Both the position numbers and the translations under genes were made by a program. From Phycisphaerae bacterium (GTDB taxonomy: Bacteria > Planctomycetota > Phycisphaerae > Sedimentisphaerales > SG8-4), in assembly GCA_030614945.1 (NCBI GenBank), contig JAUXAH010000113.1, positions 1-6,333 on the forward strand: a DNA stretch of 6,333 bases, written 5' to 3'. The notes under the pieces are model-generated. The model did not search any database and was not told where the DNA came from. It worked only from the letters and a program-made list of their open reading frames with translations. The first letter of the stretch is position 1, and each line of letters starts with the position of its first letter. Shown piece by piece: positions 1 to 6,174 of this stretch.

Positions 1-478
1 GACGGGTCAAATTAAATAGTTTCGTGTCTGGATAATTCTTTACTTCAGAGATAAGACCAGCCCCTTTCAGTGCCACAGTGGCTAATATCGACCTGTCGGA
101 GGCAAAGAGCCGGCGCACCGCAGCGACAAATTTTTCAGACAGGCATTCCATTTTGCCGATTTCGTCAAGAACAAATAATTCAGCATTGGTTCTTCTGGTG
201 TGCAAAATCGGCACTACGGATTTTTCAAAGCCTGCAACGTCCACGCCATATTTGCCCACTCTCAAAGGTCCTTTGATGTCAACGTGAGCAAGTATCCCCG
301 CAGCACCATCGAGCCGCTTCCAGCAAAAACCTTTGCGCGTATTGTTCCGGCGAATCTCCCCCGTATAAAAACCTGCCACTTTTTTGGAGTCGAGATTGGC
401 TATGATTTGCATTACAGCGGTTGTTTTGCCACAACCCGGCAGACCTGTTAACAGGATTTTGACAGACTCAGAGGACAT
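1..478 (-). CDS. THEP1-type P-loop nucleoside-triphosphatase (3' end cut by window edge)
   Basis: The 159 visible residues match the THEP1/NTPase_1 family, small P-loop enzymes that hydrolyse NTPs with broad specificity in vitro; their cellular role is not settled. Visible motifs are the Walker A loop GLPGCGKT (residues 12-19), the AGFYTGEIR segment (about 35-43), where family members carry a similar sequence, the Walker B stretch FVLDEIGKME (102-111), and ATVALKGAG (133-141). The family is typically about 170-190 residues, so probably only the last 15-30 are missing beyond the left edge. The ATG at 478 is the only reasonable start because an in-frame TAG lies seven codons upstream. No Shine-Dalgarno sequence precedes it. 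It sits 53 bases downstream of polX on the same strand with no obvious terminator between, so co-transcription is likely. The protein has no signal peptide and should be cytoplasmic. The family call is strong; a biological role is not. Confidence 0.9.
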   Translation of the reverse strand, partial: MSSESVKILLTGLPGCGKTTAVMQIIANLDSKKVAGFYTGEIRRNNTRKGFCWKRLDGAAGILAHVDIKGPLRVGKYGVDVAGFEKSVVPILHTRRTNAELFVLDEIGKMECLSEKFVAAVRRLFASDRSILATVALKGAGLISEVKNYPDTKLFNLTR

Positions 479-531
479 AGCTGGATACTTATTCTAAAAC
501 ATGTCCGACATTTAAGTTATGGTTTTTGGCT

Positions 532-2289
532 TTAAGCTTTTAGTTTGCTTTTGGCCCAGCTTTTGATTTTGGCTGCTGAGGAGGTATTGAGGACATCGGC
601 CTTTGTCGCCCAACCACGGGCAGCGGTTGCCACGCCAAAGCCCACAAAGGCGAGGCCAGCGGCGCTGTGAGCGTCGGTTGCGATGACCAGCATAACTTTC
701 GCCTCGATTGCCATCTTGCAGTGGGTATCCTTGAGGTCCAGACGCCAGGGGTTTGCATTTACTTCCAGGGCGGTCTGTGTTTGAGCGGCATGTCTGATGA
801 CAGCGGTGATATCGATATCCATTGGTTCGCGCTGGCCAATCAGCCTGCCCGTAGGGTGAGCGATGCAGTGGACATACGGATTGTCCATTGCCTTTAACGT
901 GCGGGTTGTTACCTTCTCGCGTGAGCTGGCCAGGCCCGAATGTATCGCAGCTATTACAAAATCCAGCTCGGCGAGGAGCTTGTTGTCGAAATCCAGAGAG
1001 CCGTCGGCAAGGATATCAACCTCAGTTCCCGCCAGTATCGTTATGCCTTTTAGCTGCTCATTGAGTTTGCGGATTTGCTTGATTTGCTGGGCCAGTCGTT
1101 TAGGCGAGAGGCCATTAGCAATTGCAGATGAGCGTGAGTGGTCTGTAATGCAGATATACTTGTAACCTGCCTGTTTTGCCGCCTTAGCAATTTCGGATAT
1201 GTCGCAATCGCCGTCAGAGGCGTTTGTGTGCACGTGAAGGTCGCCTTTGATATCTTTGGGTTCGATTAGCTCAGGCAGCGAATGGGTCTTTGCGGCCTCA
1301 ATTTCGCCGCGGTCTTCACGCAACAAAGGGTCGATATAATCGAGGCCGAGCTTTTCATAGATTTCTTTTTCAACCGGGCCCGCAATCATTTTGTTCCCCT
1401 TGAACAGCCCGTACTCATTTAGCTTCAGCTTTGCCTTTATGGCAATTGCTCTCAGGCGCACGTTATGCTGTTTTGAGCCGGTAAAATACTGCGCTGCAGC
1501 TCCGAAACTTTTTTGCGGCACGACACGAACATCGACATGAACGGGCGCAGTCTCTGTTTGAATAATCGCTGAGCCCTTTGTTGGCCCGGCCGCGAGGACT
1601 TCCTGGACGAACTGGGCGTCCGTAAATCCCTGTATGATTTGCTTACCTTTTTTTGCGGCGACGAGTATATCAACGTCTCCGATGGTTTCGGCCCATCGTC
1701 GCAGTGAGCCGGCAGGCTGGATTCTCTGGATACCCGAGAGGCCGTTGAGGAATTTGCCGACCAGTCCCGCCGCTTCCTGGGCCTGGTCGAGGCGAATTCG
1801 GCCAGCGGACTTTTCGAGGAACTCGATGCCTTTTGCGATTGCTGCTGCCTTTTTGTCACCAAAGCCGGCCAGTTGAGCAAGAGAGCCGATTTTGAGAGCA
1901 TCTTTTAGCTCAGCGATGCTTGTAACGTTTAGCTTTTCGTAGACCGCCTTAACGCCTTTTGGCCCCATACCGGGTATTGTGAGCAGCTCCAGTAACGTTG
2001 GCGGGATTTTGGTGAGCAACTGCCGGTGAGCGGTTATCGTGCCGGTTTTTACGAACTCCTGGATTTTGGCAAGGCTTGATTTCCCGATGCCGGGCGTTTT
2101 TGCTAACTGTCCGCTTTCCAACAGCGGCTCGATGTCGGTCGGCATATCGGATATAATCCGCGCGACCCTTCGGTAGCTATTGATACGGAAGCGGTTCTCG
2201 CCGAGCCCAGCCCCTCCGAGGGGCGGGGCGAGAATCTCCATTATATCGGCCATTTGGTTGAAAACTTCGCTAAGGACGGTATTTTTCAT
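532..2289 (-). CDS. polX: DNA polymerase/3'-5' exonuclease PolX (family X polymerase with PHP domain)
   Basis: This 585-residue protein has the full bacterial/archaeal PolX layout; family members are usually about 570-580. Residues 1-160 hold the 8-kDa-like region with three helix-hairpin-helix motifs (TPGIGK at 65-70, IPGMGP at 105-110, AGFGDK at 141-146). The nucleotidyltransferase palm follows, with AGSLRR (193-198), the metal-binding pair in GDVDILV (D205, D207) and the third aspartate in HVDVRVV (D253). The C-terminal PHP domain shows DLHVHT (H352, H354), ITDHS (381-385), GTEVDIL (421-427), IHS (449-451), AHP (477-479), NANPWRLDL (511-519) and TDAHS (538-542), so its metal ligands appear intact. 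PHP-type PolX enzymes fill short gaps in DNA repair and carry a Mn-dependent 3'-5' exonuclease. The ATG at 2289 fits the usual N-terminus; a GGGG lies nine bases upstream as a weak ribosome site. Oddity: residues about 21-30 (APPLGGAGLG) are an extra segment between the usual 'MEI' and 'ENRFRI', encoded by a hairpin (see 2195-2234). Confidence 0.96.
   Translation of the reverse strand: MKNTVLSEVFNQMADIMEILAPPLGGAGLGENRFRINSYRRVARIISDMPTDIEPLLESGQLAKTPGIGKSSLAKIQEFVKTGTITAHRQLLTKIPPTLLELLTIPGMGPKGVKAVYEKLNVTSIAELKDALKIGSLAQLAGFGDKKAAAIAKGIEFLEKSAGRIRLDQAQEAAGLVGKFLNGLSGIQRIQPAGSLRRWAETIGDVDILVAAKKGKQIIQGFTDAQFVQEVLAAGPTKGSAIIQTETAPVHVDVRVVPQKSFGAAAQYFTGSKQHNVRLRAIAIKAKLKLNEYGLFKGNKMIAGPVEKEIYEKLGLDYIDPLLREDRGEIEAAKTHSLPELIEPKDIKGDLHVHTNASDGDCDISEIAKAAKQAGYKYICITDHSRSSAIANGLSPKRLAQQIKQIRKLNEQLKGITILAGTEVDILADGSLDFDNKLLAELDFVIAAIHSGLASSREKVTTRTLKAMDNPYVHCIAHPTGRLIGQREPMDIDITAVIRHAAQTQTALEVNANPWRLDLKDTHCKMAIEAKVMLVIATDAHSAAGLAFVGFGVATAARGWATKADVLNTSSAAKIKSWAKSKLKA
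2195..2234. repeat. GC-rich palindromic insert inside polX coding sequence
   Basis: Outer arms TTCTCGCC (2195-2202) and GGCGAGAA (2227-2234) are exact inverted copies. Inside them lies a second perfect stem, GCCCCTC (2210-2216) with GAGGGGC (2218-2224). The pair forms a two-stage hairpin with an asymmetric internal loop. On the coding (minus) strand it supplies most of the ten extra residues near position 20-30 of PolX, a Gly/Ala/Pro/Leu stretch without family counterpart. The reading frame is kept. The structure resembles protein-coding palindromic elements known from other bacteria (for example those of Rickettsia), but I cannot tie it to a named family. Confidence 0.7.
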
Positions 2290-2298
2290 AGAGGTTGA

Positions 2299-2356
2299 CC
2301 CCGTTAGAAATTTGCCAATCAGACCTAAACCGCCAATACGACGATTTCTAACGGGG
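2299..2356. mobile_element. 58-base inverted-repeat element (MITE-like) in the polX leader
   Basis: Thirteen-base arms CCCCGTTAGAAAT (2299-2311) and ATTTCTAACGGGG (2344-2356) are perfect inverted copies around a 32-base spacer. The element is flanked on both sides by TTGA (2295-2298 and 2357-2360), which looks like a 4-base target-site duplication. It encodes no protein. Its inner end lies nine bases before the polX ATG, so the arm's GGGG is the nearest thing to a ribosome-binding site for that gene. As RNA it could fold into a long stem-loop in the leader. It could instead be a REP-like dispersed palindrome rather than a transposon derivative; copy number elsewhere would decide. Confidence 0.55.
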
Positions 2357-2359
2357 TTG

Positions 2360-2365
2360 ATTATA
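2360..2365 (-). promoter_or_regulatory. Candidate -10 box for polX
   Basis: The minus strand reads a perfect TATAAT here, 70 bases before the polX ATG and directly abutting the inverted-repeat element. A matching -35 is poor: TTTAAT at 2382-2387, spacer 16, has only 3 of 6 consensus bases. If used, transcription would start inside the outer arm of the repeat. Confidence 0.3.
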
Positions 2366-2500
2366 TCCGGCCGGCAGTGAAATTAAAGAGATAATCCTGA
2401 TGGTGAATGCTGGGGAGTCTCCGTCCCTGTAGTTATTCATAACGGGCGAATCTGGCGGGCAATAGAGGACGCGATGGGTGGCAGCCTCAATGCCTGTTAG

Positions 2501-2517
2501 CCCCGGCACTGTCGGGG
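2501..2517. repeat. Short GC-rich hairpin
   Basis: CCCCGGC (2501-2507) can pair with GTCGGGG (2511-2517) through seven pairs, one of them G-T, around a three-base ACT loop. There is no T-tract after it on either strand, so it is not a typical intrinsic terminator. It lies two bases from the next palindrome and may be part of the same composite repeat. Confidence 0.45.
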
Positions 2518-2519
2518 TC

Positions 2520-2539
2520 ATTCCTGCGAAGGCAGGAAT
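2520..2539. repeat. Dispersed palindrome of the 'VIPAKAGIQ' type
   Basis: Arms ATTCCTGC (2520-2527) and GCAGGAAT (2532-2539) are perfect inverted copies around a GAAG loop. Read from 2518 with the flanking bases, the stretch would translate as VIPAKAGIQ, the hallmark of a small palindromic repeat scattered through many bacterial and metagenome-derived genomes and often mis-called as protein. It is non-coding here. The identification rests on recognising the sequence, not on a search. Confidence 0.7.
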
Positions 2540-2552
2540 CCAAACGACCTAA

Positions 2553-2573
2553 ACGCTATACGCTAAACGCTAT
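2553..2573. repeat. Heptamer tandem repeat, block 1
   Basis: Three consecutive 7-base units: ACGCTAT, ACGCTAA, ACGCTAT. The same unit returns at 2646-2673 in the same orientation, 72 bases after this block ends. Confidence 0.75.
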
Positions 2574-2591
2574 CTTTTGCACTGAGCCTTG

Positions 2592-2608
2592 TCGAATGGG
2601 TCGAAGGG
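2592..2608. repeat. TCGAA-GGG short tandem repeat
   Basis: TCGAATGGG (2592-2600) is followed directly by TCGAAGGG (2601-2608), an imperfect duplication. With the preceding CTGAGCCTTG (2582-2591) it resembles the CTGAGC...GTCGAAGGG dispersed repeat seen in many environmental bacterial genomes; this resemblance is from memory. Confidence 0.45.
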
Positions 2609-2645
2609 AGATACGAAACTCGGCAATCGGAAATTGTAAATGCGA

Positions 2646-2673
2646 ACGCTATACGCTGTACGCTATACGAGAT
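2646..2673. repeat. Heptamer tandem repeat, block 2
   Basis: Units ACGCTAT, ACGCTGT and ACGCTAT are followed by a degenerate fourth unit, ACGAGAT. The unit and direction match block 1 at 2553-2573, so both blocks probably come from one expanded or duplicated sequence. Confidence 0.72.
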
Positions 2674-2878
2674 ATTGACCCGCAAAAATTCCAATCCACA
2701 ACATTTGACAATACCCGCGAGGCCGGGATGATGTGTGGAACTGCTGAAAATCGGGTTCTGGAATGGAGGGCAACGGCGGCGGTCTGCCAAAATAGTGGGA
2801 AAAAGTGGGCTTTTGACGTACATACTCGACTTTTTGGCGGTTTTTCCGGCACGGTACGCTGAACCTGCTGGAATTATT

Positions 2879-2907
2879 TTGAAATTGAGATGAAAGTTTT
2901 GTATTGT
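2879..2907 (+). promoter_or_regulatory. Candidate promoter for the GH99-like gene
   Basis: TTGAAA (2879-2884, 5 of 6 consensus bases) is followed after exactly 17 bases by TATTGT (2902-2907, 4 of 6). It would give a leader of roughly 80 bases before the ATG at 2992. The match is moderate and could occur by chance in this AT-rich stretch. Confidence 0.25.
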
Positions 2908-2991
2908 GGGCCTTCAATTGTACAGGAGTGCTTCAAAAACAGTGTCAAAACGTGGAGGACCAACTTTTGTGAAGACAAATGGGAATGTCAG

Positions 2992-4233
2992 ATGAAAAAC
3001 TTTTCGAGAATTTGCCTGATATTGTTTGTTGTTTGCACTTTCAGTTTTCTATTCCCTGCCGCTTCTGTCAAGAGCGAAGATTCTATTTCGAATTGCCGCC
3101 AGATCATCAGTAATACGATAAAGCCCGTAGATGCCGCATCACAACCCTCCAGGCCGGTTGTCGGTGCTTACTATTATCCATGGTATCGCAAACCATCTTC
3201 AGGGAAACCGAAAAACAACTGGAACCATGCAATGCGTCTGCTTTTGAAACACCCACAAAAACCAAAAGCCGGTTTATATGATTCGTGGAACCCCGAGGTC
3301 ATTGGCAAACACATCTCCCAAAGTATTCGCGGTGGTATATCGATGTGGTCTATCAGTTGGTGGGGTCCGAACAGCACTACAGATGTCACATTTAAAAACC
3401 ATATTCTGAAACATCCCGATGCGGGGAAACTTAAGTATGCAATATTATACGAAAGCACTGGCCGGTTTGGATCCGTTGCCAATCCTAATTATGACAACTG
3501 GTTAAAGGACATGGATTACCTCAACAAGACATACTTTGTTCATCCATCCTATTACAAAATCGATGGTCGACCCGTTGTTTTTGTCTATCTAAGCAGGGTG
3601 TACTTCCGCAATAAAGGACATCAGGCACTTGCACAGATGCGTGAAAAATTCCCTCATATTTATCTTGTCGGAGATGATGTCTTTTCAACGGAAAACAACA
3701 GCGAATATCAGACGCTCTGGGCCCGCCAATTCGATGCTGTCACCGCCTATGATGTTTACGGTCAATCCATCGGGCGATACGGGAGCACAAAAAAGGCCAT
3801 TGATTTTCTTGCGTCAACTTACCGTCATGCAAAAGCTGTGGCCAATAGCGTCGGTACCGCTTTCATGCCGACCGTTGTACCGGGATATAATGACACTGCG
3901 GTGCGAAAAGGACACCCGGGCCGGGCGCGATATTTCACAGATGTCGAAGATTCAAAGGAAGGCGATGTTTTCCGCGAGATGATCGACAAGGCGGCATTAA
4001 CCAATCTTGATCCGGCCTGTGGAAATGTCATGATGGTTAACAGTTTCAATGAATGGTATGAAGACTCCCAGATCGAAGCGACATCCGGCAAAGCCCCGCC
4101 AAGCGATACGGATAAATCCCCAAGCAAAACTTATTATACCGGCGGACAAACCTACAGGGATTATAAATATCTGTATCTGGACATTCTAAGCGATGCTGTA
4201 AACTCATACAGAAATACTGAGCTGGACAATTAA
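2992..4233 (+). CDS. Secreted GH99-like glycoside hydrolase (endo-alpha-1,2-mannosidase-like)
   Basis: The 413-residue product starts with a Sec signal peptide: basic K2/R6, a hydrophobic core at about 7-24 and likely cleavage near residues 24-28. The body resembles family GH99 and related proteins: VVGAYYYPWY (56-65), YDSWNPEVIGKHI (96-108), SWWGPNS (122-128), KYAILYE (148-154) and SFNEWYEDSQIE (351-362). In characterised GH99 enzymes the two glutamates of the N-E-W-H/Y-E motif are the catalytic pair; here they are E354 and E357. GH99 enzymes cleave inside alpha-mannose-containing glycans, but relatives of this type are poorly characterised, so the substrate is uncertain. The frame stays open up to an ATG at 2890, which would add 34 residues before the signal peptide. 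The start at 2992 is preferred because it places the signal sequence at the N-terminus; GGGAA at 2981-2985 is a weak ribosome site. The gene converges on a sulfatase, which supports a role in sulfated-glycan breakdown in the periplasm or outside the cell. Confidence 0.85.
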   Translation: MKNFSRICLILFVVCTFSFLFPAASVKSEDSISNCRQIISNTIKPVDAASQPSRPVVGAYYYPWYRKPSSGKPKNNWNHAMRLLLKHPQKPKAGLYDSWNPEVIGKHISQSIRGGISMWSISWWGPNSTTDVTFKNHILKHPDAGKLKYAILYESTGRFGSVANPNYDNWLKDMDYLNKTYFVHPSYYKIDGRPVVFVYLSRVYFRNKGHQALAQMREKFPHIYLVGDDVFSTENNSEYQTLWARQFDAVTAYDVYGQSIGRYGSTKKAIDFLASTYRHAKAVANSVGTAFMPTVVPGYNDTAVRKGHPGRARYFTDVEDSKEGDVFREMIDKAALTNLDPACGNVMMVNSFNEWYEDSQIEATSGKAPPSDTDKSPSKTYYTGGQTYRDYKYLYLDILSDAVNSYRNTELDN

Positions 4234-4370
4234 TCCTCGGTAATTTTACAAAACTATAAGCCTCTTTCCATCACCAAATGCTTCTGCTATACAACCAGGC
4301 ACGGAAGTCATATATTTAACGCAGACGCCAAAAGTATGTTCCCTGGCGGAGTTCTAAAGAGCAAAAACTG

Positions 4371-5918
4371 TTATCTCTTAAAATGCTTTAAAGCTGTTCG
4401 GGAAGATATGTTTTTACCTTTTGAAGGAGTTTCTTTAACCCATGTTTCGTAATGCTTAAGCAATTCTGCTTTTATCTTTTTACCTTTTGGTGTATCGATT
4501 AGATTATTTACCTCTGTCGGATCTTCATCAAGATCGAAAATCATATCTCCAAATTCCCTGAAATCAAAACGCGAATAAGGCGGCTCGATCCAATGGCCAA
4601 ATTTGTATCTTTTTGTAATGATCGTTACCTGCGACCAGTTCTCAGAGACCGCAAAATCACGTTCTATGCTTTGCCCTTTGTCAAGAACTTTGATGAGCGA
4701 TTTTCCCGGGAGTTGCAAACCAGCCGGTTTTTCAATATCGCAAAGATCGAGCAACGTCGGGTAAATATCGATTAATTCGGTCAAATCGTTATTGACATGA
4801 CCTTTTTCGAAATTATCCGCCCAACTCATGATCATAGGCACTTTCAAAGTATCCTCATAAACGTTATGCCCCATTGCACATTTTTCAACCATACCATGCC
4901 GGGCAACGAAATCACCGTGATCGGAGGTATAAATAATAATCGTATCTTCATACATCCCTTGTGCTTTGAGAGACGCGATGATCTTTCCGATATAGTGATC
5001 CACTTCCGTCACCAGCGCGCAGTAATAGCTTATATAATTTCTGTAAATATTTTCATCTTCCGCTGCCTCGGCCAGGGCCCAGGGCCTATTGGGATTTTTA
5101 CGCCAATTCTGAAGATGAGGAGGAAGATTTTCAACAGGCTCGCTAAGATTATCCGGCAGCTTTGCTTCTGAAGGCGGATAAAGATCCGCCCATTTTTTTA
5201 CAGGAGTATAGGGCTGATGGGGATGAAGAAAAGATGTCCAGCAGAAAAAAGGCTTACCTGATTCTTTTGCCGTTTTGAAAAACTCCATCGACTTTTCTGC
5301 AGTATATGCTTCCGGAGTATTTTCCGGCTTTAAGTCTGAGATATGACACATCAGCGGCGACTTCTTGCAACCTGTCCAGTCTCTTTGAAATTCCTCACTC
5401 TGCCCCTGTTCTTTGATCCAATCAAAGTAATATTCATCGGAGGGATCGAGGCTTGCTCCGATCGTTGACGCCGAATGGTCAAAACCTTCGCGCATACCTT
5501 CAGGCAGATGCTGTTTGCCAAAACAACCTGTAATATAACCATTTCGTTTGAGCAAGTGATAAAGCGGATGGATTTGTTCAGATTTATAAACCTTATCGCT
5601 ATTTTCAAGCACACCAGTTGTTCTGGGATACTGCCCTGTTAGCATTGAACTCCTTGAAGGAACGCAAATACCATCCTGGCAGTACGTCCTGGTAAACCTA
5701 ACACCGTCACAAGCAAGCTTATCAAGATGGGGGGTAATAATATTTGGATAACCCGCACATCCCAGAAAATCGGCATTGTGCTGATCTGAGAATAATAAAA
5801 GAATATTTGGTTTTCTGGATTTCCGTTTTTGTTTACGGCCTAAACTCTCGGAAAAACCTTTTGATGCCAAACTTAGCCCAACTGCTGCTGTTGTTTTTAT
5901 AAAATCCCTACGTTTCAT
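4371..5918 (-). CDS. Tat-exported type I sulfatase (alkaline-phosphatase superfamily)
   Basis: The 515-residue product removes sulfate esters, most likely from a polysaccharide or its fragments. It opens with a twin-arginine signal (RRDFIK, residues 3-8, then a short hydrophobic stretch), so it should leave the cytoplasm folded. The sulfatase core follows: PNILLLFSDQH (37-47, metal ligands D45 and Q46), CVPSRSSMLTG (85-95), whose C85 must be converted to formylglycine, GKQH (134-137, K135 and H137), HPHQPY (232-237), TSDHGD (331-336, metal ligands D333 and H334) and K346. The C-terminal subdomain carries the usual MIFDLDEDPTEVNNLI stretch. All core residues look intact and the length is normal for the family. 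The start is the ATG at 5918, seven bases after GGAG (5926-5929); a TTG two codons upstream would sit almost on that site. No maturation enzyme gene is in the window. Substrate specificity cannot be told from the sequence. Confidence 0.95.
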   Translation of the reverse strand: MKRRDFIKTTAAVGLSLASKGFSESLGRKQKRKSRKPNILLLFSDQHNADFLGCAGYPNIITPHLDKLACDGVRFTRTYCQDGICVPSRSSMLTGQYPRTTGVLENSDKVYKSEQIHPLYHLLKRNGYITGCFGKQHLPEGMREGFDHSASTIGASLDPSDEYYFDWIKEQGQSEEFQRDWTGCKKSPLMCHISDLKPENTPEAYTAEKSMEFFKTAKESGKPFFCWTSFLHPHQPYTPVKKWADLYPPSEAKLPDNLSEPVENLPPHLQNWRKNPNRPWALAEAAEDENIYRNYISYYCALVTEVDHYIGKIIASLKAQGMYEDTIIIYTSDHGDFVARHGMVEKCAMGHNVYEDTLKVPMIMSWADNFEKGHVNNDLTELIDIYPTLLDLCDIEKPAGLQLPGKSLIKVLDKGQSIERDFAVSENWSQVTIITKRYKFGHWIEPPYSRFDFREFGDMIFDLDEDPTEVNNLIDTPKGKKIKAELLKHYETWVKETPSKGKNISSRTALKHFKR

Positions 5919-5925
5919 TACCAAA

Positions 5926-5929
5926 CTCC
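5926..5929 (-). promoter_or_regulatory. Ribosome-binding site deciding the sulfatase start
   Basis: The minus strand reads GGAG seven bases before the ATG at 5918, an ideal distance. It leaves only one base before the alternative TTG at 5924 and so argues against that start. Confidence 0.75.
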
Positions 5930-6004
5930 AAGAGTTGCTTTATACTGCTCTATGATAAAAAAAACCGCCTTTTTTAATCAGAAAGCGTTTTATGTCCGAT
6001 AAGT

Positions 6005-6033
6005 AGTATGCGTGAATAATTATACATTGTCAA
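6005..6033 (-). promoter_or_regulatory. Candidate promoter for the minus-strand sulfatase
   Basis: On the minus strand a perfect TTGACA (6028-6033) is followed after 17 bases by CATACT (6005-6010, 4 of 6 consensus bases). It would give a leader of about 80 bases to the ATG at 5918. That leader contains an A6-GGCGG-T8 stretch, which could form a weak A-U hairpin. The promoter lies between two divergent sulfatase genes, so a shared regulator could act here. No operator was recognised. Confidence 0.4.
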
Positions 6034-6162
6034 AGGAAAAGATGGTTGCGTTAAAAAAAACAACATTTACGAGCAAGAACTTCAACTATAGGTCAGAATC
6101 AACGCTTTAAAAAACTTATGATGCTGGCGTCTAATTTATTTACAAGTCCTAAATTGCAGATT

Positions 6163-6169
6163 AAGGAAG
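6163..6169 (+). promoter_or_regulatory. Ribosome-binding site of the second sulfatase
   Basis: AAGGAAG ends five bases before the ATG at 6175, a good purine-rich Shine-Dalgarno match that fixes the start. Confidence 0.7.
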
Positions 6170-6174
6170 TCACA

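Larger units (their letters stand above)
2290..2991. other. Repeat-rich intergenic region between polX and the GH99-like gene
   Basis: This gap of about 700 bases separates the divergently oriented polX and GH99-like genes. It contains the inverted-repeat element at 2299-2356, hairpins at 2501-2517 and 2520-2539, heptamer tandem repeats at 2553-2573 and 2646-2673, and a TCGAA-GGG repeat near 2592-2608. Open frames of 67-88 codons occur on both strands, but they run through the repeats, overlap one another and resemble no family I know. I see nothing I can name in 2400-2500 or 2674-2878. The sequence looks like accumulated non-coding repeat debris plus the 5' region of the plus-strand gene. 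Confidence 0.7.

Noticed and set aside
70..451. Plus-strand open frames over the THEP1 gene
   Set aside because: The minus strand encodes a clear P-loop protein with Walker A and B motifs; these are shadows.
501..511. ATGTCCGACAT palindrome between polX and the THEP1 gene
   Set aside because: Five-base arms are short, no matching operator consensus was recognised, and a single site is easily explained by chance.
2553..2673. CRISPR-like appearance of regularly repeated units
   Set aside because: The units are only 7 bases, directly tandem and without unique spacers of equal size; no cas genes are near.
2563..2917. Overlapping small open frames on both strands in the intergenic region
   Set aside because: They run through tandem repeats, overlap each other and resemble no known protein; the apparent peptides come from repeat translation.
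2890..2991. Upstream start that would lengthen the GH99-like protein by 34 residues
   Set aside because: It would bury the signal peptide inside the protein, has no ribosome site, and its codons overlap a candidate promoter.
4325..4348. Possible terminator between the convergent hydrolase and sulfatase genes
   Set aside because: Only a five-pair CGCCA/TGGCG stem with a 13-base loop and no T-tract; too weak to call.
5919..5924. TTG start two codons before the sulfatase ATG
   Set aside because: GGAG would be one base away, too close, while it is seven bases from the ATG at 5918.
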